From assembly GCF_014898055.3 (NCBI RefSeq), contig NW_023603184.1, forward strand, positions 33,727,359 through 33,791,358: DNA of 64,000 bases, read 5' to 3'. The stretch comes from Talpa occidentalis (taxonomy: Eukaryota; Chordata; Mammalia; Eulipotyphla; Talpidae). This document shows positions 56,966-64,000 of the stretch, one piece after another. The position numbers and the translations under genes were made by a program. Within the stretch, counting starts at the first letter, position 1; each line of letters begins with the position of its first letter. Below the pieces are notes generated by a model. That model was not told the DNA's origin, searched no databases, and saw only the letters and a list, made by a program, of their open reading frames with translations.

Positions 56966-58599
56966 TAAGAAGCATTAGTTTTGACACTGCAGATTACAAA
57001 TAAGATTTGAATGTAGGTGGTTGGAAGCAGTGACTTATAAGGGTTGCAAAATATCTACTAAAACTGTTCTAACTGCCACAGCTAGTGACAGGTTCAGACA
57101 ATTTAATGAGCCCACAGATGGATTCCTTTGAGAGCTCCACCGAGAGCTGGAGTGGGGTGTAGTTCAGTCAGCCTCAGTCCCCAGCTTCTTCTCAACTGGT
57201 TCATAGAGTCTATGGGTCTCCCTTAGGGATTAATTTTGAGTCCAGTGGGGGAAAAAAAAAGAATTGTAGTTTCCATGGCCCAGGGACAGAGATGTCCTTT
57301 AGGGACTTGCAAATTCGGAGGCCCTAGGCTCTCGTTGAATGCAACTGGAGGCCCTGAAACAGAATCAGTTCAAAAGTCAGCTCTGCTCTTCTTCCTGCAC
57401 CATCTCCAACAAAGGAAGACAGTCTCTTTGTCCCCAGGCCCAGGTGTGGGGTCGCCCTGCCTCTCCACAGCTGCCTGCGTGTTTACTTTAACCAGACCCA
57501 CTCAACTGTCACTGGCAACAGAACCCCATGGGGCGAGGTGCTGATCTTGGCCTCTCAGGATGGCTTTGCAGGGGACAGAGCTGCCTCCATTGGGAGGGTA
57601 GGAGGAAAGTTCTCTGCCTTGAAGCCAAGTTCCTGTGTCCTGGCTCCCAGTGCTCAGTCCTCTTCACTTACCAAGAGCAGGACAGGGGAATGCTGCAAGG
57701 GCAATCTCATCTAAGCACCACAAACTCCTCCCTCCTTTGTGCCCCAGTAGCACTTGACATGGATGCTAGTGCTATGCTTGCATGCTTAATGGCTGCCATC
57801 TTCCATCTTTCTTATGTTCTGTGCATTCTTCAAAGGAAAGGATAGTTTTTAATTTACATCTATATTTTCTGTCCTGAATATGGCATTTGACTCTTAGAAA
57901 TGTGCTTAGTGAATGCAATTTCTTTTTGAGAGAATGAGTTAATAAACTGATAAGGGAGTGAGTTATAGAGCAAAGATGACTATGACAAGTCAACAATGAG
58001 CAGTGAGTGAATGGGTGAAGGTATGAGAAGTAGCATGAAGGCCTGTTGCCTCCAGGAATCCACGCTCTTCCTCCCTTTTGGTTTTGAGTTGGGCATGTTT
58101 CCACCCAATAAAAAGAATACATTTCCCACACATGTCTGTGTGACTAAGTTCTGTGATAAGTTAAATGGAAATAGCCAGAAAAAACCCTTTCAAAAACAAT
58201 GTGGATGCTTTTGTCTCTTGTCTCCTCTCTCCTGTCTCGGCCTGGCACATACATGACACTTGGTACTTGGCAGCATATTGTACAATGAGGCAGCCTCAGA
58301 AAAATAAATGAAAGCCACAGGGGTCAGTGAAGCAGAAAAAGAGAAGTCTAGAACTCTATTGGTCACAGAGTCACTAGAACACTCTAGACTGTCTTCCTCT
58401 AGACCCTTTTTATGCAGGGGGAAATTAGTTTCACTTTTGTTATAGGAAACATCTGAGACGTCGGCAGCACGAAACAGGGTGAGGACAATGGTGCTCGTTC
58501 CGAGGCCGCAGAGATGCTTCTACCTCTTTTAGGGACACATCCTATAACCATTTCACTTATTGTTTGTGTTTTAGTGATTTTTAAAAATTTTTTAACATA
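56966..58599. other. Non-coding sequence, SYT9 last intron or 3' flank
   Basis: Directly downstream of the last visible SYT9 exon in transcript order. No exon or named repeat seen apart from the neighbouring MIR half. Confidence 0.45.
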
Positions 58600-58715
58600 T
58601 GGTTGGATCTGCTACTAATCAGCTTGCCCAGAATCACAGGTCACCACTAGAACCTGGATCTGGGCCTTCTGGATCCCAGTCTTGAGCTCTTTGTGACACC
58701 AGGCACATGTCCTGT
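58600..58715 (+). repeat. MIR-type SINE 3' half
   Basis: AGCTTGCCCAGAATCACAGG, CTAGAACCTGGATCTGGGCC and CCCAGTCTTGAGCTCTTTGT match the 3' half of MIR. Confidence 0.55.
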
Positions 58716-59052
58716 GGCGGCTGAAACCGCCACTCACCCACATACTGCAGGTGCTCCCCAAGTGTCAACTCAAAGCCCCAACACAAAAGTAGAGAATCCT
58801 GATCTCTTAAAAAGATAATGGAAGTGAGGGCTGATTCCTGATTAACGTTTAAAGCCTACTGCATTGGGGGAAGCACAGATTCAAATTCAGATTAAATACT
58901 ATTCCTGATGGTCCCCCAGGGAATATAGTGAAGGGAAACTGCCCAAGACCACAGATCCTGGTACACTCACATTTTTGGTGGCTCCTGCATTTTAACAACA
59001 AAGCATTTATCTTTTCTCAAAATAGAGCATGTGGGAGACAGACGGGTCTTAC

Positions 59053-59182
59053 CTCCACCAGCGAGTGCCAGTGCGCAATGGGCTTCCGAGGGTACGACAG
59101 CATTTCACTCCAGTGGTCTCTGCCCAGCCTCTCAGCCTCGTTGCCGACTTGACAGACACCGATGATCTCGTTGTGACCTACA
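59053..59182 (-). CDS. SYT9: Synaptotagmin-9 C2B exon 3 of 3 (partial gene)
   Basis: Coding exon of 130 bp on the minus strand, acceptor TTTTCACAG|TGTAGG, donor GTGGAG|GTAAGA. The first base completes Arg of D-Y-D-R. It then encodes [34 protein letters not shown] and IAHWHSLVE, the end of the C2B domain with the typical W-H-x-L motif. The fifth calcium-loop position is Glu (HNE) where SYT1 has Asp; this is normal for the SYT3/6/9/10 group as I recall it. The exon ends exactly on a codon and is followed by a clean donor, so the stop codon is in a further exon at lower coordinates. From memory SYT9 ends only a couple of residues after LVE, so that exon would carry very little coding sequence and mostly 3' UTR. 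I did not locate it reliably. Confidence 0.88.
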
Positions 59183-59742
59183 CTGTGAAAATGGCCCACA
59201 AAAGTTTTTTCTTAAAATTTTGGTACATAAGGGCAACAGCTGGTCAAGTATACTGATAGAGGAATTAGGGAGGGGGTGGTTTTCTTCATTTCTTAATTTA
59301 AATCTCTATACCAAGCGCACTAGTGAAAGGATGTGTGATGCATTCTACTGGGTGTGAAAGAGGAAGAGCAGCGTCTGCGCCTCACACATCATGGTCATGT
59401 CTTTCCTAACGCTGGCATGGGTTAGTGTGTGCCTAAGAACCCTATTTTCAAAGAACTCCCTGGTGCTAGCTCTGGTTCTGGAACAAGGCTGACCTCCGGG
59501 TCTCCAAATTCATGGAACAAAAAGGGGCCCAGTTGAAAGGCATTTCTGGCAATATGGCTGCTCAAATTCCTGCAGCAGGAAACCAGGCTGAGAAGAGACT
59601 CTCTTTCTGGCAGCTTCCAAAGGCAACAGAGCACGCGAGGGCTCGTAGGACTTTTCCCGTCCCCTTTCTTTGGACACCATGTTTTCTTATGCTCTTCCCT
59701 CCTTCCCAAGCCCAGCTATATTTTTTTGACCAAACTTGATTT

Positions 59743-60010
59743 CCTTTTTTTTTCTTTTAAGATTTATTTATTTATTTATACAAGCACTGGGTACAGTCAG
59801 AAGCTCAGGGTGAGAGAATTCACCAGAGCCAGAGTGGGGAGCAGAACAGGCAGAAGGACCGAAGTACACTGCTGAGGGGAGCAGCGGGCGGCAGTAGAGG
59901 TCTGCGTCCATGTGGGACCCTCACCTAGTGGCCAGGGATTGAACCGGTGCTGCAGAGGCTGCAGGCAGCTTCGCAACCCAGCGCTCAACCACTGCGCCAC
60001 TGGGGAGGCC
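59743..60010 (-). mobile_element. tRNA-derived SINE, type A, inside a SYT9 intron
   Basis: Copy on the minus strand, so in sense with SYT9. Tail TTTAAGATTTATTTATTTATT, head GCGCCACTGGGGAGGCC. The target duplication CCAAACTTGATTT is perfect (59730-59742 and 60011-60023). It has a shortened region after the head, like the copy at 7407. Confidence 0.93.
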
Positions 60011-60764
60011 CCAAACTTGATTTTCTTACTGGCCAGAAACATAACTCCTTTTACTTTAGGGCCAATATTTCTGAAACATTCCCCAGGTCTGTCCATATTT
60101 TTCCTCTCTTAGCCATTTTGGATCAGAAGTTCTTTGCATAACTAGAATGATACATTTATTGTTTAACTCTTTGGAACCCAAACTCACAGACTTTCTCTTT
60201 GTTTTTTTGTTTTTCCCCAGCAAAGATGAGTGCTTTTCTCCTGATGGTGTGCACAGAGGAAGGGAGAGACAAGGCTGGGGAAGTAGTGTGAAAGATATTT
60301 GAGTCTATGCTCATTAAAATCAGTCTCATGCAGAAACCCCATGAATTCTGCCATGGATTTTTCCAGGCCAGATTCATGAGTTTACTGAGAATTAAATTGA
60401 AGCAGTGCTCACATAATCAGATTTGTTGATGCGGGAAACTTGGCAAGAGCTGAAAAATGCTAGCTTACCCATCCACGGTTGGTGGGCTCGTCCCCTCCTG
60501 TGTCCTGACCCAGTGGGTGTTGTGTGCCATCCAGAGGAGACAGGATGAGGTCTGCTGCCCAGGTGGGCTGGTGCACCAGGGGCAGCTGCACCAGCCCACA
60601 GGCTCCCTGGGTGGAAGATGTTTATGCTTCACCTGGGCATGTGCTGGGAAGTGAGCTCAGAGCACCGTGGCTGCCTTACTGACATCTCAGAGGTAGGCAG
60701 GAAAATTTTGAGCTACAAATAATATTTGTAAGATTATCTTAGAAGTCAGAATGATTTTTTTTTT

Positions 60765-61110
60765 ATAATTGTGCCCAGACCACGTGGGAGGTTTCCAATT
60801 AAAAAGAGACTTTGCATTTCGGTCTAATGACTGGTTTAACATGTATAATTCCCTGTTGGTACTTCCTTTGCATATTAAAATGACTGTTTTTCAAATCTGT
60901 CCTTTAAATACACAATTGGCTACAATGCAGGCTATAAATATCTCTTCTGTGCTGTATTAATTAGAAAGTCGAGCATCTTATACATTTTAATGTACCCTGT
61001 CATCCATACTGATTCTAACATTTTCAAGAGAACATTTCTGTGTTTGCTTTCAGACTTAAGTGGATGGAAATGATCTGTATTAAACACATTGGGGAGAAGA
61101 AAAAAAAAGA
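60765..61110. promoter_or_regulatory. Candidate conserved non-coding element in SYT9 intron
   Basis: A repeat-free AT-rich block in the intron between C2B exons 2 and 3. It holds a POU/octamer-like TTTGCATATTAAAATG at about 60868, TATAAATA at 60933, and TTAATTAGAAA at 60957. Absence of repeats and clustering of homeodomain-like words suggest an enhancer, but conservation cannot be judged from one sequence. Confidence 0.25.
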
Positions 61111-61560
61111 ACAAAATTATGTATTTAGAAATGTTGACGGTCTGGCTAACGTAACTATTCTGCTGTTTTGATTGGAATCTTCCCCAGGAAGGCAGGAAGG
61201 ACTGCCTGAGAGATTAAGACTCACAGGGCTGCAGTTCTCCAAGCTGAGATTCTAGGGTGTGTGCAGGGATGAAGAGGAGAAAAGGTGTGGAGGGGGAAGG
61301 AGAGGTTGGAGGAGAATAAAATAGTAAAGGGGCAGGGAAGAATAGGAGAGCCAGCCAAGAGGCACTTTGCTAATCCTACTCCACAGCATGGTTTGGAGAA
61401 CAGTGGCACCTTGTCCGTCTTCTTCCCTGTGCCTAGGCCTGGGACACCAGCTAAGCACTGTGGTGGCCTCCCCGACGCTCTCCCCCTCCCCCCGCCACCC
61501 CTGCCACCGCCCGGCACGGCGCTCAGTAGACTTGCACTGAGAAAGCTCTGGGCATCTCAC

Positions 61561-61732
61561 CGGTCATAGTCCATGACTGCTATGGACAGATGGATTTGGT
61601 CGATGCTCTCAGGAGGGACATCAAAGACTATGGCTTCGTTGTAAACAGGATTCAGAGTGTTCCTCTTGGTGGACGTTTTCCTCTTCTTCAGTCGCCTGCC
61701 ATCACACATCAGTGAGACTTTCACGTAGGGAT
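61561..61732 (-). CDS. SYT9: Synaptotagmin-9 C2B exon 2 of 3 (partial gene)
   Basis: Internal coding exon of 172 bp on the minus strand, from a GTCTGCAG acceptor to a CCG|GTGAG donor. The first two bases complete Asp of S-DPYVKV; the last two (CG) join the first T of the next exon as Arg. It encodes [20 protein letters not shown], the basic strand of C2B that binds acidic lipid and SNARE/AP-2 partners. This is followed by the conserved [19 protein letters not shown] and [12 protein letters not shown]. Both Asp residues of MDYD match the calcium-binding loop 3 residues of the family. The combination S-T-K-R-N-T-L-N-P and I-D-Q-I-H-L is what I associate with SYT9; SYT10 and SYT6 have different residues there. 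The flanking introns are 1,400 bp (upstream) and 2,378 bp (downstream). No stop or frameshift is present, so this looks like a live gene, not a processed copy. Confidence 0.9.
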
Positions 61733-63132
61733 CTGCAGACACGAGAAACAGCACAAGCGTGAGGTAATGTCGATTTAGGCCAGCAGCTTGTCATTGCGGA
61801 GTTTCAGGGACGATGCCGTACAAAACTCCTTGACCTGCCTCTTGGACTGGGGTTTTAGAATTTTAATTAATATGATGCCTGGACAGTGATTAGAATTAGG
61901 ATAATTAAGTCATTTATTCAAGAAAGAGCACAGGACATTGTCTCCTCAAAAAGCGTGGAATTTAAAAATAGTGTTACCAAATCACACAGTGTTCCGGAAT
62001 TCAAGACTTGCTGAGCTGCAACAGAGAGAGAAGTGCAAAGGCATTTCGAAGGCATATGGAAGCTGGATGTGGGCCCCTTACAGAGCCACCCCCAGGATCT
62101 TTTCCTAAAGATCAGGGCTTTAGGAAAGGGAGAAGCTGAATTCCTAGAGGACAGGAGGGGCTTTGGGAGTGGATTTCTTTAAGTGCCAGGGCTTTGAGGC
62201 CTCATAGCTGCCTACTGGGGTGGACGTAGTCTGGCATGTTAGGGAGACAAGGGACACAGGCTTTCTGGTGGTGCCACACTGGGATGGGGTGACAGGTGAT
62301 AAGGCTGGGCTCTGCCTCAGGTGGGACTTTGCTCACTCTGCTCGTGCTCAGTGGGAATTCTCCTTCTCTCTTGACTGCATAAGCATGTGCTGCCATAGTC
62401 CCCACCATCCAAGAGGGTTTTAGAGATAAGAAGGGAGTCACATCTTTTTCCTGCTTAGGAAGACAATGGAATACAGGAAGGGGAATTTATTGCATCTGAT
62501 GTCCTTTGTGCTCAGTGACTGAAGAAGCAGTGATCTGGGTGTTTTATGACCACATTTGGAGAGCACCTACAGAGGCCGTTAGGGAACTTATACAGTAGTA
62601 ACTACACATCAGGGCATCTTTTCTGGGGTTTTAGAATTTAAGTATACTGCTTGAAACCCTGGAAAAGCCAAACTGCATAGATCTCTGTATTTTATATAAG
62701 AATTCCATATACATATAAGAATGTAGGATTGTCTTCAACCTTCAATAAACCTGGGATTGTTTATATCTGGGGAAGACTCAATTAGATAAACTATATGAGT
62801 ACATGCAAACTGTAGGTCCAGTTCACTACCATGGTGAAGGATGATGACAGCTAACATGTAGCATTTAGGATGAGCCAGGCACTGTTCTTAAGGCTTTATT
62901 TGTATTAAATTATTTAATCTTACAATGATTCAATGAAGCAGATACTATAATTAGCCTAATTTCTAGATGGGGAATGTGAAGCCCCGAAAAGTTATGTGAC
63001 TTGCCCAAAGTGACACATCTTCTAGGTCTAGGATTGGGATTAAACCTATGCAGTCTGGCTCTAAAGTCTATGAGCTTTACTACAATATCAATAGAACCAT
63101 ATGAGGACTTCTGATTTGGATTAATTTCCCAC
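61733..63132 (-). other. SYT9: SYT9 intron between C2B exons 1 and 2
   Basis: A 1,400-bp intron bounded by GT at 63132-63131 and AG at 61734-61733 (minus strand). It holds a MIR-type SINE near its 5' end (about 62840-63080). I see no further exon or unusual element in it. Confidence 0.75.
62840..63080 (+). repeat. Near-full-length MIR-type SINE in SYT9 intron
   Basis: TGATGACAGCTAACATGTAG, GAGCCAGGCACTGTTCTTAA, AATCTTACAATGATTCAATG, GTTATGTGACTTGCCCAAAG and CTATGCAGTCTGGCTCTAAA run in MIR order across ~240 bp. It is antisense to SYT9. Confidence 0.82.
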
Positions 63133-63253
63133 CTGATGCTCCTGTTATATCCATTGCTTTTAAATTCCTTGCTTTTATAATGGTAATGGTCAGCCTGCCA
63201 GCCGTTGGAAGATAGCAGAGGGAAAACATCAATTCTCCAAGATCTACATTGTC
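63133..63253 (-). CDS. SYT9: Synaptotagmin-9 C2B exon 1 of 3 (partial gene)
   Basis: Internal coding exon of 121 bp on the minus strand. It begins after a CTCTCAACAG acceptor and ends TCAG before a GTGGGA donor. It starts in phase 0 and leaves one base, G, which joins AT of the next exon to give Asp. It encodes the start of the C2B domain: [20 protein letters not shown], then a beta strand [19 protein letters not shown]. Synaptotagmins are vesicle membrane proteins with a single transmembrane segment and two C2 domains, which bind calcium, acidic lipids and SNAREs to control exocytosis. The Asp in MDITG corresponds to the first calcium-binding Asp of C2B, and the split codon supplies the second. 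The D-N-V-D-L-G-E-L-M wording favours SYT9 over SYT3, SYT6 or SYT10, by memory of those proteins. The residues before DNVD in the open frame are intron read-through. Upstream exons (C2A, transmembrane segment) are outside the window. Confidence 0.85.
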
Positions 63254-64000
63254 CTGTTGAGAGAGCATTAGACAGTGTTATCAGCTAGTGCCTGAGGGTA
63301 GGCGGCAGTCAGCAGGGGAGGGCAGGATGCTGCTCCTTCTACTCATTTATGAATCCCCAGTATCTCCCCTCTTCACACCAACATGGAGGAGAATAAATTC
63401 CTGCACTTTGAAAGCTTCTGTTTTCTACAGAAGCAAAGCCACTCTTTAGATGGTAAGGCTGTGGACGTCGTCCAGGGTTCTGCCACCCTCGATCCAGCCT
63501 CTTGCACAACTGAGCTGCTTTACACAGGTCCCCAGAACCGAGAATTTAGTCCCACAACACCCATGAAGTCCCCCATGTGGTTCCACTCACATCCCATCAC
63601 AACCCACACACAGTCCCCAGTACAAAGCTAAGACAAAGAGGCGCCCTGAGGTCCTATGCAGCCTTACTGACAGACTGAGAGCCTTGGGATCTCCCTAACA
63701 GGTCCCCAGACAGCCTGGTGAAGGGCTGTCCACCCCCAGTCCTGCCCACAATCCCTGCACTGGTGTGCAAAGTCCTTCAAATGGTGACCGCCCACATGCA
63801 TCTTGCCCCCACAGCCACCATGCTTGCCTATGTAGCCCCCCAAGTTCACCACAATACCTCTGTGCATCCCTGCACACCACACCCCATGCACACACCTCTG
63901 CACTCCCCAGAGCACTGCACACACCCCATCACAGACAACACGTGCAGACCAGCAAGTGGCTCCCTGGACCCTGGAAACACGACATGGCTTGAACAAGGAC
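63254..64000 (-). other. SYT9: SYT9 upstream intron (partial)
   Basis: Intron preceding the first visible C2B exon, running out of the window. It begins with a pyrimidine tract and the CAACAG acceptor on the minus strand. The part from about 63790 to 63950 is rich in CAC/CCCA words. No exon was recognised. Confidence 0.6.

Larger units (their letters stand above)
59183..61560 (-). other. SYT9: SYT9 intron between C2B exons 2 and 3
   Basis: A 2,378-bp intron with GT donor at 61560-61559 and AG acceptor at 59184-59183 (minus strand). It contains a young SINE on the minus strand (59743-60010) and an AT-rich, repeat-free block at about 60765-61110. The stretch 61240-61520 is purine-rich then C-rich (AGGAGAAAAGG-type runs followed by CCCCGCC runs) and yields only shadow reading frames. 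Confidence 0.7.

Noticed and set aside
1..59052. Exons of OLFML1 or another gene expected near SYT9.
   Set aside because: No olfactomedin-type frame or any other recognised domain was found on either strand; the neighbour probably lies outside the window.
63252..63268. Methionine start at 63268 for the SYT9 fragment.
   Set aside because: The bases before 63253 are intron with a CAACAG acceptor; the apparent start is read-through.
1..64000. CRISPR arrays, operons, prophage or bacterial mobile elements.
   Set aside because: No regularly spaced repeats, no long bacterial-type frames; all the evidence is mammalian.

Overview
This is a 64 kb piece of mammalian nuclear DNA with very low coding density. 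The evidence is spliced exons with GT/AG borders and mammal-specific repeats (MIR, L2, L1, MaLR/MLT1-type LTRs). There are also ten or more copies of a tRNA-derived SINE ending in a TAAATAAATAAAT-rich tail. The SINE carries pol III A and B boxes but is not Alu, B1/B2, carnivore SINEC, equine ERE or bovine Bov-tA. A laurasiatherian mammal, possibly a bat, is my best guess; the species is not provable by eye. I see nothing bacterial: no operons, no CRISPR array, no prophage.

The only gene I can support is on the minus strand at the right end. Three consecutive exons (63253-63133, 61732-61561, 59182-59053) splice in phase to give 141 codons of a synaptotagmin C2B domain. The wording fits synaptotagmin-9 (SYT9) best, within the SYT3/6/9/10 group. 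The N-terminal, transmembrane and C2A exons must lie beyond base 64000. The last exon above ends exactly on a codon (...H-S-L-V-E) followed by a GTAAG donor, so at least one more, very short coding end lies at lower coordinates. I could not place it with confidence; a weak candidate is near 13738. Most of bases 1-59052 is therefore last intron and/or 3' flank of SYT9. I recognise no exon of any other gene there.

Layout. 1-13.7 kb: unique sequence with four SINEs and a MLT1-type LTR. 13.7-25 kb: unique sequence, LTR relics, MIRs and an AT-rich stretch. 24.7-26 kb: a cluster of LTR pieces containing a perfect 33-bp inverted repeat. 30-35 kb: SINEs, a MaLR-like LTR, and an L1 3' end split by a SINE. 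35-41 kb: a possible conserved non-coding element and a tandem pair of ~300-bp LTR-like units whose relative lies at 56.6 kb. 44.6-51.5 kb: degraded ERV-type LTR relics. 55.4 kb: a small L1 insertion with a 5' inversion. 59-63.3 kb: the SYT9 exons and their introns.

I found no convincing undescribed system. The most unusual items are structural: the 33-bp inverted repeat, the twin-primed L1, the tandem LTR-like units, SINE copies mosaic between two subfamilies, and two repeat-free AT-rich blocks that look like regulatory candidates. Family names for old repeats come from memory of consensus sequences and need a RepeatMasker run.
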